Assembly (NCBI GenBank): GCA_003640385.1
Contig: RCAB01000046.1
Location: 172,014-236,013, forward strand
Direction: 5' to 3'
DNA from: Setaria digitata
Lineage: Eukaryota > Nematoda > Chromadorea > Rhabditida > Setariidae
Length of the DNA stretch: 64,000 nucleotides
Under the pieces are notes generated by a model, which did not search any database, was not told where the DNA came from, and saw only the letters and a program-made list of their open reading frames with translations. The position numbers and the translations under genes were made by a program. Below, one piece after another: positions 1 through 14,125 of this stretch. Each line of letters begins with the position of its first letter. The stretch's first letter is position 1.

Positions 1-412
1 TTCAAGCAAAACAAAAACTTCCTTTGTTAAAAATGAATCAGAAGATGAGCACAACGGCGTTCAAATTTAGGAAACCCCTCAAAAGTAAAAATTCAGCTCT
101 GCCTGATAATATGAAGCACCAAATACAGAATCATTTGCCCTGATGGTCTCGTACATGTTTAATTACATTTTAACATTTTAACCGAATATTCTATTAAGTA
201 CTAAAAATTGTTCATTTACCAATCCAACAATGAGCAAAAAGTCAATGATCAGAGTAAACAATGCACATTGAAGATGTGTTGCCTAAAAGTGTTTCCCATT
301 ATATATGTAGTGGTTATAGAAGAAAACATCAATGGAAGGATTTTGGCCTTTCTCCTTCTGAAAACTACATCTCTTAACAAATGATAGTATGACAAGACTG
401 CAAGGGATAAGA
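1..412. other. 3' flank of the zinc-finger gene, no gene seen
   Basis: AT-rich sequence downstream of the zinc-finger gene stop codon at 413-415. I see no splice-bounded open frame on either strand. It should contain the 3' UTR and poly(A) site of that gene, but I cannot place the cleavage site. Confidence 0.4.
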
Positions 413-3400
413 TTAAGTTAAGGATTCTTCAAAATCTACCGTGCAATCGCAGCTCTTTATAGGACTGGTAGAAGCATCAACGAGTGTAGCGCCATTCGGT
501 GTAGTCCTGCTCACTGTTGTCACTGAAGTAGAAAGGCCACTATTCAGTGACTTGCCATACTCGTCTGTTTTAGAACTGGTGTCCACGATGTTCTGCTTTC
601 GTGGCAGAGAAGCAAATCCCTTCAAATGATTCTCTGATAGGTAAATTCTTTATGTTACAGGTATCTCGTCATTTGATCAGATCTTCTAGCTCTTCGCATT
701 CGAAGATGGGCTAGGATATGCTTTCACATCAAGCCCTTCAGCTTCAAAAATAAAAAAAAATTTTGCTGACATGTGTCCAAAAAATAAAAAGGTCGGAAAA
801 TTGAGTTAGTAAAGAGATTTTTTGTTGTCGAAACCTTTAAGAAACGCCGGAATTACGTTTCGTCCTCTTTCATTTGGCATTTTTTTAAACTCTGGAAATA
901 TGGGTCCTCAGAATGACTCTCAAAAGTGGGAAAAATTTGAAAATTTTTCACTTCATCATCTTCATCATCTGCACCAACAAATGCTATCGATGCTCTTAGC
1001 TGCTGCGGATTACTGGCTTTCCGTTTGTTTCGATGATTTCGCGTGACACTTAAACCTTTCTTTTCAAGTAAGTCATCTAGTGAGCTTCCATTCACCAATC
1101 GTTTACATTCCTAGAGTTTTATAAAATCAAAATTGTGACAAGTAAAAAACGCGCTAAGTCAAGGATGTAAAAGGATTTAAACTATCAAATATGATGTTTA
1201 AGGTAATAAGTTTGGTTACCGAAGCCCCTATAAGCTTAATAATTATAGTTTTGACTGATACAGTGATAAAGAAAAGATCATGTATTTTCATTATGAACAC
1301 TTATCAAACAAGCAGTTGTGTTCGTAAAAGACATAAGCGATCACTAAAGCTCAAATATATGATTTAATTGATACAAGCATTAAATCACAAGCAATAGAAA
1401 ACTACACAATTATGTTTGATGGAATCTCTGCTTTTGGTCATCTAACGCTTTCCTTCACGAATATGACAAATTTAGGAGCTATTTTAAAGAAATGGGGGTG
1501 TTACCGACAGACTTTAATTTTCAGACGTAATCATACTTTAGAAAATATGCTTAGCGAAAAGCTTCACTACTATGGATTGGTATGGTAGTAAGGATGGCAG
1601 TTGGGGCTGGTAAATTTTACTATCACAGATTGCTAATAAAGACGGTAGTTGGGACTGCTGACCTAGAAATTCCATGAAGTATCATCTTCTAGTGTATGTC
1701 TTCTTGATTTCTTCACCTCTTCATTTTCTAGATTTTTTTTTTTTGCTCTCAATCTGTCTTCTTTCAACTTAGTTTCTTTCCTTGTTTAGGTTGTTTTTAT
1801 GCTTAGTAATTTTAATATAAATCATTAGTGATGTCCGTTATAATCATTCTTTAGACAGAAGTGCCACAAAGGGATCGCAGACTCGGAATTTCGTTATCGT
1901 AGTAAGTAAGTGGTGAGTAAGGATATTTATACCATACTGAATATGAGGTTACAAAAAACTGTCATGTTTTTCAATAACTTCGTGGAAAGTTTTTAAAACT
2001 TTCTTCCAAATCTTTATCGAAGGGTAAGAAGAAAAAGGATACCTGTGACGAAGTGGAATTGGGTGTTTTACTCGGGGATGCAAGAGAGGCGCTTTTAGCA
2101 GCACAGATATCAATGGCATTTGAAATTTGCTCATCATCCTTCGATTCCGCTTTTAGAGCTCCATTTGTTGCTATTGTCCCTTCTTTTTGCAAATTTATGC
2201 CTTCTGTAGTGCTTGTCACTAGAATTTAAAAAATTTTCGTATAGAATAAACTAAAGAATTCTTATCTAACTAAAATTCGAGCACTAATCATTGAATAACG
2301 CATCGAGCGAAAAATGGTACAAGTTGAAGGGCAAATACATTCAGTTCACATTCCAGGCAAACACTGTTAGTAAAAAAAAGACCTGTCAACAAGTTGGAAT
2401 TGAAAGGCGCTGTAGCAAAAGCATTATTTGCCAACCAGGCCGTCAGCCAACTATTTTGACCACTGGTTTCCGTACTCATTTGTGTCAACAAATTTTCTGG
2501 CTGCAAAAATGTCACTGCTTACTTCGAAACAGTTCAAGGACATAAACTTTTGATAAAGATATTGCATAATGAATTTCTTTTACTGTTAACACCAGATAAA
2601 TTTACTTGTAAGTGTCCGGTATTTAGGAATACTGACACTTTCATCAGTGACCACTGCACTTCAGTGGATAACAACTCGCTTAGTCCTTATAATGTTTGAA
2701 AAAGTTAATGCAATATTTGTTGAAATTATGAGACGAATCGCAAATGATAACCTTGGTTGTAAATCGAAATAAATTATCAGTATTATTGAGCGTTGTCGGA
2801 AATATAGATCCGTCCAATAAACCATTACCATTACCAAATAACGAACTTTTAAGATGTGTTTGTTCGCTTGGCGGCGATTCATTTCCACAGGGTTCATGAG
2901 GACTTACGGATGGGCTTCCTTCAAGTTCTCTTGGTGACATCTCTCCCACGACTGCAAACAACTACAGGCAGCAATAATTGGAGCTATAAGAGCTCTTCTG
3001 ATTGAACAATATTGTTTACGAATCAGTAATTGCAGCATGGATGCTTCTGTTGAAAAATAGCCTTAAACAGTAGTTCCTACTCTTTCTTATGCCCAGAAAA
3101 AGTGACAAGAAATAACAGTTTCGTATTATTTTATTTTTTTTACAGTAAGGGTTTCTTTGTCATGTGTTTTTTCTCATTTTATCACAAAAATTTAAATATC
3201 ATATATAATGCTACATAAAATATAAATATATATTTTATTACATAAATGTAGGTATATATTTTACATGAAATGAAAAAAGAAAACCCCTTTTTGAACACAA
3301 AAACTTTTTTTAATTCCTCTTCTGATTTATTACTGGAAGTATCCATAAAACTTTTTTTTGTGCTTGAAGAAGAATACGAAGCAAACCTCCAGCCATTCCA

Positions 3401-5609
3401 GGACCATCACTGGAGCTTCTAGCAAGAACGGAAACATCACCAGGAGTACCATTTCTTAACATACTCTGCATATGTATATGTAAACTTGTTTTATCAGGAT
3501 AGGCCCAATTACAGCACCGACACATAAACATTCGTGAAATGGAATGTATTCGAAACATATGCGATCGTAGCGTTTCATTTCCAGAACAGCCTGTTATTGG
3601 AAACTTAATTTAAGAAAATAAATGCCTTTCATTTATTTTAGCAGAAAATTTAAGAATATATATAAGATTTTCTCCACTTGATTCGAATTCCTATATAACA
3701 CGAATAGATTTTATAAATGAGTGCAAAAAGCGGAGAAGCGAAACGACCCGAAGAAAATACCGAACAGAGATGAGTGAAGTAAATCTCGATGAACGAAACG
3801 CCAGCAAGGTAAAGGAGAGAAAAATCATACTTAAAAACTGATACTTCTTGTGTTTGTATTGTTTTTTACAGTTTCAGCGTGTCAATTCACCTGTGATTCA
3901 CTTCCCGTAAAATTTATGAGGAATATTTGTTGTAACCAATTAGTGCCTCTACATTTCTCTTTGGAGACCAGCATCCATTACTATATCTACATTCAACAAC
4001 CCTCTCACCGTAAACAAAGGAATAACCGACAGTGAACTGAACAAGAGAAGATAGAATGTAAGTCCAATTAAGCAAAAAGTGTGTCATGAACGCTTTGTGC
4101 ACTTCACCGATAACATGTGAATTCATTTTTCAACTTCTTGACCCCCGTATTGTACTGTGCAGAGACAGCACCATACAAACCGCACATCTTGACTGTCCCT
4201 CTTTCTGACTCACCACTCTCTAAATACTTCAGGATTGAAAAATAAATACTTTTACGACAATAAATGTCCTCAAGCTGTTTGAAAAAAATTTCTTCAGGAA
4301 AGAAACTAATTTTTCTCATGTTTAAGACCTTAATAGCTGTGCAGGGAAAAGATTTTAAAATCACGAAATGGGGAAAGGGAGCAGAGGAAATTAACAGCTA
4401 GAACAATACAACGTAACTGAATCATTCAGTATGGTTCCTCCACTAAATTTTCCAATAGAAGAAAATTTTCATAAGGAACTTATTAGAAATTTCTACTCTG
4501 AGAGTATGCTTTGAAACCGCTGAGGTAACATTTTCAAGTGGGGCATTTAGTAAGTGATTGAAAAAGTCAATGTGGGATTGCACAAATGACGAATTGTGGT
4601 TAAGGTGAACGTAGAAGATGCACTGAGAACTACTGACTTACCACAAAGGCTAAATACTAATTAAGATGGAATTTCAGTAGATAAGCGCCATGTACGAGCT
4701 TTTTGGAATAAAAATTTGAAAGAAAGAATGTTTTTCTAAAATAAGTGAGTTGAAGGGAAAACGGTTTCACTCAGTCGCTTTATATAAAGTTGCTCTAAAA
4801 AATAAAATTATGAATTCTACTATTGATGATGAATTCTCCTATTATGACTGTAGCGTAGTAATCTGAAATTTCCATATGAAGCACTTCAAACAAGTAAATC
4901 TGAAGTTATTCGTTCTTCCAGTCAAACACAGTATATTACTATTTGATTGGAAGAGTTAATGAGTTTACTTTACGTTTACTTCAAGTTTACTTTTTCATAA
5001 TTTACTTGTTCCTTTATTGTCGTTTATTTTCGCAAACATTTTAAAGGTGAGTATTTTTAGGTTAGTAAAATGAAGCATATAACACTAAAAGCGATGGCTT
5101 TTCATCAAATATGTCATATCAACAATAATTCATTCATTTTACAAAAAGTGATGTAAAGTTCAAAAAATGAAAATCAGAAATTTATTGAAAATCGAAAAGA
5201 TTGAATAATTTCCCCCTTAAGCAAGCGTTGTTCACAAGGAAATAAGCAGTTGATCTTTTAAATGTCTTGATAATGCCAATTTACTTTTTCTTCTTTAAGG
5301 GCTATGATGTTACATTTGGCATAAAAAATAAGATTTGATGCGGTTTCAACTACAGCGAATGAAAGAAAACTATAAGGTAGAACTTTTTCGGTAGGTTAGC
5401 AAAGCACTTTTCGAATTTAGTTAATAAAAACATGACTGATGTTAGTTGAAAATTTTCAAATAAAACTCACTAGAAATTTCCTGATTGCACTGTGTACAAG
5501 TGTAGCTTTTAAAATGAGCTTGCATTCGGTGTCGACTCAGCGATGAAGAATGACAAAATACTTTGCCACAAACTGAACATGGAAATGTACCTAAATATTT
5601 GTAATTTAA
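413..5609 (-). CDS. C2H2 zinc-finger transcription factor (3' portion)
   Basis: Nuclear DNA-binding protein, probably a transcription factor. Exons in transcript order: 5471-5609, 3387-3590, 2752-2951, 2383-2500, 2043-2218, from 1110 to somewhere near 860-950, and 413-633. The first two exons encode three fingers: one starting FPCSVCGKVF with its HRMQAH pair, one starting YTCTQC that is split by the intron and ends RSHMFRIH, and an atypical one, MCRCCNWAYPDKTSLHIHMQ. All junctions agree in phase except the last, where the donor of the 1110 exon is unclear. After the fingers comes a Ser/Pro/Thr-rich low-complexity tail with an acidic DDEDDE stretch and a basic NKRK patch. The protein ends EESLT followed by TAA. 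The CRCC-type last finger recalls the worm Hunchback/Ikaros-like factors, but that is memory only. The 5' end is not in this block; candidate upstream exons are listed separately. Confidence 0.78.
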
Positions 5610-6154
5610 CTGCAATAATAAAACTCATTGAAACATACTAGACATTTAAAATTATCAAAATCATATGACATGATTTGAGACCATTATTTGTTATAATAGG
5701 ATTTTCACGTTAGTCAAGGATTTCTGAATGCTACTTCATTTTTCAATGGATATCTCATACATGCATGGAAGAATATTTGTTAAGAAATAAATGAAGACTT
5801 CTAAGCGTAAGTTAAATCACTGAAATTGTTTGATGAGTAAGGTATGAGATACCAGTTAAAAAAGTGGAAGGGAAAAAAAATTTTGGACATTACAATGATA
5901 GCTTTGAAATTCCATGAACTGTATTAATAGCAGCTAATAATGCTGAGTAGAAAATTTGTATACACAAAGAGTTGCCTCCCATTCAATGATACAGGTTTCA
6001 GGCATTTAAGGAAAAAAGGATAGTACTAAATGTTAACTTTTACGTATTTGAATCAGCATCACTAATTTAGTTTTCACTTCAGAATTTCCTGCATTGGAAA
6101 AATTCTTTTCTTCTAAAGCCTATAATACAACTAACTTGATGTTCCACAGGAAAA

Positions 6155-6192
6155 TTTTTTCTTTGTATATATATGTATATACAAAGAAAAAA
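6155..6192. repeat. Perfect 17-bp inverted repeat with 4-nt loop
   Basis: Arms at 6155-6171 and 6176-6192 are exact reverse complements, starting TTTTTTCTTTG and ending CAAAGAAAAAA, around the loop TATG. It lies next to a TA microsatellite, so it may be a by-product of repeat dynamics or the trace of a small inverted-repeat element. Confidence 0.85.
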
Positions 6193-6203
6193 TAAAAAAA
6201 AAA

Positions 6204-6312
<109 letters not shown>

Positions 6313-8782
6313 CAATGTGCTTAAATCTATGGACACTGTAATTAGCCTACACACAATCAATTTCCTTCCGGAAAATCAACAGTCCAGTGATGTTCAATAA
6401 AAAAAATTGCTCTTTTCATATCGCCGATGTATTCTCAATAATATATTCTATTGCCATTGGAAAAGATATTAATCACTGACCTATAAGTAAACTTCGTTTC
6501 GAATGTTAAGATTTAAAGGAATTTGTAGGAAAAAAAAAAACGAAACCTTTCAAATCAGGTCTTTTCAGTTCCGAACGATACGGCATTTCGATGAGTCTTC
6601 TTCAGCAAGCTTCAATAAAAATAGTGAAAATTTTAACAAAAGAATTTTAGATGTGCAGTTGAAAATTTAGCTGTAGCAGCAATAGAGAAAGCGCAACTTT
6701 GAATGTCTGAAAACCTTTACAGTGTGTGATCTATTTTCGAATACCTGAAAAGAAACTGATTTCAATTTTCTCTTAATCTATAGCAATGAACATAGTGTCC
6801 AAAAATCGGTCATTGCTGAGGCTAAGTGAAGAGGATAAATTTTATGGTTATGATAGTATCACTGCTAGAACTATAAAGCACATTTTAAAACAAACTTGGT
6901 ACAATAAAAGTGGATATAATTGTTGATGACTGATAATATTTTATGGTTTCTCCAGTAAAACAGCAAACAACGGATGGACTGAGTAACTAGATGTAGATGT
7001 AGAATCTGCTTCGTCTAACAAGCTTCCTGTTACATAATACGTGATCGAAAGAAAATGTAAGAAAGCAGTTTATTAAATGGTAGGTCTTGATTTTGCAATG
7101 TAGACATGAAAACACCGTGGTACCTGAGGAGAAGCAATAGCGTCAGAAATTACTGAAGTTGAAATGTTTGTTGGGGAAGGGAAGAAGTAAGGAGAAGGAT
7201 ATGTTGATGACCTTTACCATGAATAATGTCACTTCATATCCCTCTCAGTAATGTTGCGCCCTTCTGGTTCGGCTAATCTCCGTTGGCATCAGTACCCGAA
7301 CGAGGTCTCGAAATTGCTTACTCCCATCTAGCCTTCTAACAGTAGTAGTACATTTAAAGCATTGGATTTTTCCTTAAGATTTTTTTTGTTGCTCCGTCTC
7401 TCATTATTAACTGATAAGTATTCTACTGTTATCCGCAAAGGATCCATTTCTCGAAAAACTTTTAGTTCATTTAAAAATTGGATTGAATGATGAGAAGTAA
7501 TTACAGTCCGATATTTGTTTATGCTATTCTTAATCACATTTCTTTTTTTTTTTTTGGATTTCATCGATTTCAATAATAATGTTCAATCAATTATTCATTG
7601 GAGTGCTCAAAATTAGGAAATAAAAGGTGACGAAGAATTGAAGAAAGCAGCAGCGCAGGTACATGATACACCTGGCGACAGTCGAGCAGCTTCTGTTGGA
7701 AAGGCTGTTGTGAAGATTCAGAGCAGAGCACATATGCTGTCCCATTCGAACTCCATTATTCTCCGAGCATAAGCTCACTCTGGTGAGAGATGTCTCATAA
7801 GTAAAGTTCGAAGAATACGTGCGACGAGACTATGAGTAAAATATTCGTCCAGTCACCTATCAATGCTTCCTACTTGGTAGAAATGCACTCATTAATTTGC
7901 ATATTCCATGCTGCTTTCGCCCCACTAATATCTTACAGTGCTTAAGATGAGGCATGCAGCTCATTGCGAACTACTCCACCAGAAGTCGAGTTTTCGAATA
8001 TGCACGCAAACAGGTTTAATACAATATCTTGAAGAAGTGTGTTCTCCAATGACACTAGTTCTCTGCTAATTTTAAAACTTTTAAATTATCGCTGTATTTT
8101 CCTTAAAATTTAAATTTTATAATTTGATTGGGAAGAAGCATTTGGGAAAGTTGGTTTTATATCAGAACATGAAAATAAAGTTAACGAAGTTACATCTCTA
8201 ATTTTTCGATGTCCTAAATTGAGGTACAGTTAATGTGATATCCCACTCACTAAACTGCAACATATGCAAAGAATTCGAAGTGTTTTGTCATTGAGACCGT
8301 GTATTTTAATTCAACAAAAATAGTTACTTCCATTCCTCTTTAGGATTGTTCTCTCTCGGTTAGAAATAAATTGAATAAAGTGGAAAGGAGAAAAATATAA
8401 AGGCTTCACACGGAACCAAAAATTTTTTTACTTTGACATAATTTTTTTTTTTCTAAGGGTTTAAATTTTCTGCAGCTATGATCAAACGATATTAATCTAG
8501 TAAATATGATGGCCAACATACTTAATTTAAATGCTATATAATTGTATAGCATAAGCCAAAAATTCTCTTAGGAAAATGCTGATTGAAAATACATTAAGAC
8601 ATTCAGTTATATCTTCACTTGAATTCCTTAAAATCTTTGTCCGGTATTTCTTCCTTTCTCAGCAGTGACCATTACAATAAAAGCAATAACTATATGATAT
8701 GCTGACACTGCGGTCATCTATAGCATCAGAAGTATTATTCAAAATACAAGATGTTTACGATATAGGATAAACAAAATATTAC

Positions 8783-8868
8783 GTACCAAAAAAATCGGTT
8801 TTGTTTATTTCTTGGGTAGCAAACAGTTGCAATGACATGTTGCTTGCCCGAAACATTTAGCGGCACTG
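8783..8868 (-). CDS. Candidate internal exon of the zinc-finger gene
   Basis: An open block flanked by an acceptor (pyrimidine run then GTTAG) and a donor GTAATA. It reads VPLNVSGKQHVIATV and continues CYPRNKQNRFFWY. It enters in phase 1 and leaves in phase 0, which matches the phase-0 entry of the finger exon at 5471-5609 and the phase-1 exit of the candidate exon at 25507-25640. No domain is recognised. Support is splice signals plus phase only; the use of TAG or CAG at the acceptor is undecided. Confidence 0.5.
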
Positions 8869-9739
8869 CTAACAGAAAAAGAATAAACTGGTTAGAAATA
8901 TATGCAAAGAGAGGATAAATGACGTGATATGTAGATACAACAATTAATAGCTTTACATTTATATCACTGACTTATAACTTGGATAACTTATATTATTTGT
9001 TCTTACTGGGCGGTACTTAGGGATCTTTTCTGCAGCAGTACAGTTTTCTCAGTATCATTCACATTATTTCCAGAAAACGACATTATTTCCATGTTTTCTT
9101 CAGTAGAGAAAAAAACGAAGTGATAGAGCAGTTAAAGGAATTCGAAATAGTGATAAATTTCCCAAGTTATCCTATTGAGGAAATGAAATAATTTCGACTT
9201 AAAAAAAAAAAGAACTGAAACCTAATGAATAGTCCGGACACTAAACTGATAAAATGATTATATGGAATAGATGGATTTAGCCAATATAAGAAATGCAAAC
9301 AAAGCAAAACAAGCAACAGTTCAAATTCCAGTTTGAATTTCATTCCCAAAAAGTTTAATTATGATTAAAGTTGAAATTTGGATAAGAAACAAATTATATC
9401 ACTTGCTTTTATCTTTTGAAAACAAAAGGGAGAAGTGGGAAAAGTTTTTAGGACTATTAGCTGCGAGGTAAGACAGTACGGTGGGCTGAAGTTTAGTGAA
9501 TGAACGCATTTTAAGCTGGTGATTTCGAGCATGCGAGACAAGGGGGCTAATAGCGTGTTATCACTTGATGCGATAACAAGGAGGAGAAGCGGAATGCTTT
9601 TTTCTCCCCTTGCTGCATCTACTATTACTACTACTTATGACTGATTGATCACTTCAACTTCAACTTCCACCTCCACCCTTTCCTTTACGGTCTTAATGAA
9701 ATCAGTTTTGTCTATGAGCAACAGTTGCAGCGATTGTTC

Positions 9740-9865
9740 CTGCGGCCATGACTATAATTGTAACCGTATAACATATAACCACAACTGTATTGTAGCTACA
9801 GTTGTAACTTACTGCAACTATAACTCTAATTGTAACTGTAATTGTAACTGCAACTATTACTGCCT
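9740..9865. repeat. Degenerate hexanucleotide tandem repeat (AAYTGY-like)
   Basis: Successive six-base words such as AACTGT, AATTGT and AACTGC follow one another for over 100 bp. In frame this reads as alternating Asn and Cys, which is a repeat signature rather than a protein. Confidence 0.7.
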
Positions 9866-10403
9866 GTAATTCGGCTGCAGAGCTCTTTCACTAACCAAAG
9901 ATGTGGAGGAAGAAGAGTAGCAGTGTGTGGCAAGCTTCAGCGGTAGCACTAACTGTTGTTTTTAACTGCCTAACAACTTACAGTTGCTGTGCATGTGCAT
10001 ATGTATGCATGTGTGTATGCGTGTATTATATATGTGAATGTATTGCGTACTTTGGTGGTTAATGAGCGATCACATGCTATTTGTCAGGAAACGAGTTCGC
10101 AACCCTGCTACTTGTCTACAATGCAGCAGCTATCTAACCATCAAGCTATACTTTTCCGTGTCGTCGTCTTCTCTTTGTACACTCCAATTTAACACAAACA
10201 TTTGACAGCTATTGTAAACTGTAAATGCTTATCACAACACTGTACCTGGATACCTCAAAAGACAGCACGACTCAACCATTCATTTCCCTCAGACTGACAA
10301 TTTCAGATCTTTAAGATGGCAAATATTTTACAAAAATAATCATCTACAGAATGTCCTAAGAATAATTATAAACAGATCAAATGCATACATAATTACATGT
10401 GGT

Positions 10404-10417
10404 GGGGGGGGGGGGGG
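10404..10417. repeat. G14 homopolymer
   Basis: Fourteen consecutive G on the plus strand inside AT-rich DNA, preceded by GTGGT and followed by CAGAGGG. Long monopolymer G tracts can form quadruplexes and are unstable in worms lacking the DOG-1 helicase. Confidence 0.95.
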
Positions 10418-13400
10418 CAGAGGGCAGATAATACAAAAGACAGCTAATCAATGTCGAATTTATATGAATCCTTCAAGAACTTCGAGACAATAAGAGCATT
10501 TTTACTCAGAAAAGAAAGAGAAAGGAGGAAGTGAAAGCCCTGGAAAAGTGATGCTGATGATGATGCAAAAAGAGAAAGCAAGTGAGCATTGTTCAGCTAA
10601 TTGTTTCCACTTCCGATTAGAAACAAGTTTTTCGTTCTTTTTCACACCAAAATAAATGCGCTAGAGGAAAACAGAGAGAAAAAAAGGAGGAGAACAGAAT
10701 TTAAATAATCCTTTTTGCAGAAGGTAGAGCTTTTCTTAGCTTTTCCACATATCCGTATTTGCCAAATTATTTCTTTTCGTAAATCATTTCTCTAATATGT
10801 TTAATTATTTCCTCATCTTTATCGTTAAGTTAAATAACAGGTCAATCTTTTCTTTTTTTTTTTTTAAGTAAAAGTCTTATTATCAGTGTAAGCAAAAGTA
10901 AGGAATAATGAATAGAAATGGAAGAGAGAAGTTTCTACTCATGAAAAAAATATCGCCCTCTTTTTTTTTCCTTTTTTGTTCATACAGAAGAAATAATAAG
11001 ATGAAAATAAGAAACAAATCTGCTAGAAAAATCAAAAGAGCAATAAATTTCATGTGCCATTATTTTCTAGTACTACAAGAAAAAGAGTAATTGCAACTGT
11101 TGCTTCCAGTAACTGTTTTTGTCAAAAATTACCATAGATATAATAATGATATCACCATGAAAACTGTACAAGTTATGCAGCTTCAGGACACATCTCAAAG
11201 TAAAATTCATTTACCAAATAAATTACATTTTGCAAGAATTTACTGTAGCATCATGTCTAACTTTCTGCTGTTGTTTTGTATTGTTTCTTAAGCTACTCGA
11301 ATTTCTCAACCAGACTATTTTCAATAGCAACACCATTTTCAACGCTGCGAGAATATTCGAAGACATCACTGCTACATAGAAGTGAAGCGCAATGATTAAG
11401 GTAATCAGCATGAGAGCGTAATACCGTAAGCCTAAGCCAATGCTCTTTAGCAAACGGACTGGGAGGATGGGAATAAGCAGAGGTAGCAGAGAAATAGCTG
11501 GTACTAGTGAGAATGCAGCGAGAAAGATGTATGTTGAATAGCAGCCAATGAGCAATCACTCCGACTACTAAAGCTACACTACTTATGAGAGCCAAGCAAC
11601 TGCTAGTAGCTGTTGACAGTTCTACTACTACTTATGCAATCAAAAAATTCTGGTAATGCTGAAGTTTTATGATAAACTCGATAGCATTAGTACTAAGGGT
11701 AATAGCATTGAAGATAACTACTTTGTCGCAACTCCTAATGATAATGTTTTCTTATTAACATCTTTTAATTTACTTCCCTATAGCAACACAGAGACTGGGA
11801 AAAAAAGCAAGTTGTGTAGTATTTCCAATTAATAATACTTATAATTTGAATGTGAATCATCATTCAAAATTTTTCTGAGTATTAATTTGACAAATTTTTG
11901 CAATAGAATTTGATTGATTATCATTTCTATTTCGCTTGCTGGTATAGCAGATTTAAAGAGTAGCAAATACTGCACCAGGAGAATAGAAACTATGAAATGA
12001 ATTTTATTGTTTCATTGAGCATTAGTTAACAGAAAATTTACTTAACTATACTCTCAAAAGCCAAAAGAAGGCAGCGCCACACCTTTAAAGCAATTTTCCC
12101 ATTTGCAATTAAACTTTAAAAGAAGTCTTAAATACAAGCTCTTGAAAGTAGTTTGATCTTACGCAAACATTAGTCAAACTAAAATATCTTTAGTCATGTT
12201 CGTTTGACTACCAGTTTCCTTCTCAAAGAAAAGAATTTTGGTGAGATAGAACAAAATTTTTAAATGAACTTTAATTCCGTACATGGAAAGTTCCCGAAGT
12301 GAAAAGCGAAAATCTGGAGCACATTTTGATCAAACAGTTTTGTGTAGAAAATGGATATGAGTTGCACTGGCTTTCAACAAAAAAATCACACATCATTTTA
12401 GAGAAAACAAACAAAACTCGTTACAGAATAACGGACGAAGAAGGAGGAGCGTGAACAGCACTTGCATATTGGGGTCTGTCGGCCTGGGCGCTCTGATTCA
12501 TGATGAAAAATCAAAGGAAAAATAAAGGAACAATCATCAACAAACCGAACAATAAATACTACAAACCATCACTAAATTTTGTTTTGTAAAGTTTCTTGTC
12601 AAAATATACCGAATTATTTTTTATGGATTAAAATGATAAGTTGTGGGAACTAAATTTACCAAATTTGTCACAGCTGTCCTGTTGTTCAAAACAATGCTTC
12701 CACCGATAATAACACAACTGTAAGAGTCATAGAATGCACATTAGACTACCGAGGAAGCGCATGAGAGCTAGTAGCGTGATCCAACTCTTTAAACAATTAC
12801 GTTGCACTACCTTTCTGTTTCGCTTGAAACTTTTAAGACGCAGATATTGCAACACTTTGATACTATTTCCTGCTACTCTTTCAACGGCACAGTGTGATAG
12901 AATGACTAACTCAGATCTCATGGATTTAGAACAAAAATAATTAAGGAAAATCTAGTGATTTATAGCAAGGAGGCAACACTGAACAAATAATTTCCAATAT
13001 TCAAGCTTTTCACTTACAACTGAAACGTAATAAAAAAAAAAGAATAAACTGAGGACGATTAAAACCAAATTAACTCTTTGAATAAAGAAGAAATGGTAAG
13101 CAGTATATACGATGTCTGTAGCTTTTTAATAAGGACAGAGATGATATTTTTCGGAAATTTCTTAAATTTTGTACTGTTCTTAGGAAAACTGAAGATTAAA
13201 ATAATAATTGCTTTATTACCAAACGTGCTACTGTTAAGTTGAACTTTTATGTAAAGCCTAATTATAAAGATAGATTTACGAAAAAGAAAAAGTACTCGAT
13301 AAACGCAGAAGCTCAAATGACATAGCGTCCTGTCGTGTTTATAATTACCATAAATAGCAGCAGATATTGCATTAACACAGTCTTGCGCAACACATCTTTA

Positions 13401-14071
13401 ACGCAACTTATTTAATGAAATCGTCTGCGGCATTTATTGTTTAAATAATAATTTTTTAATAAAAAGATGCATAATTCAAATTTGCTTGAGTTTAGAGGAA
13501 TACTCTAGAAGTTAAACTGGATTTTGGTTAAGGTTTGTTTCTGAAACAAACATAAATATTAGGACGACTAACGGTTGACCTTTCGTTTAACCAAATTGTT
13601 GGGGACACTATGAGAAAGCATATTTATTATGAGTAATAAGGAGGGATTAAAAGAATGGTTAACGTCTAGAAGCCATAGCATTCGAAGAAATTCCTGAATA
13701 AAGCAATGATGACATAATTAAAATTGTGTGAAGTGATATAACTTTGAATAAATTCATGGACTTTTTGCAAAAAAATTAAATCAGACCAGCATCTGATTGC
13801 AGTAAAGGATAGAAAGAGGCAGCACGAACAAAGAAAAGGGAAATTGTTTTCCATTCAGTTTTTAACAAACCCAATATTTTGCAAAAAATATTGGAATCTG
13901 TTATGGCCTTCGGAAAAGTTCCTACCTTTGAGAACCTCGTTTGGGCAAGAAAAATCACTGAGCAGTTAGTTGGTATAAATATTCGTAATGTAGTCCTGCT
14001 GCTTATGACAAGGCTTGCGGTTAAAGTGCTTGGAAAAGTAGTGCTATACTAATAAAAAATAATAATAATAT

Positions 14072-14073
14072 AA

Positions 14074-14125
<52 letters not shown>
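14072..14125. repeat. TAG trinucleotide microsatellite
   Basis: About 18 tandem TAG units, preceded by an imperfect AAT run. A TG-rich stretch follows near 14.25 kb. The poly-Thr open frame on the minus strand is an artefact of this repeat. Confidence 0.95.

Noticed and set aside
9007..9092. ATG-led block MEIMSFSGNNVNDTEKT with a GTAAGA donor, a possible first exon of the zinc-finger gene
   Set aside because: It leaves in phase 2, while the next candidate exon (8783-8868) needs phase 1. Joining them gives an early stop.
11223..11595. Overlapping 100-110 codon minus frames, Leu/Ile rich
   Set aside because: Same pattern as the 17-kb frames: no domain, no start context, no splice partners.
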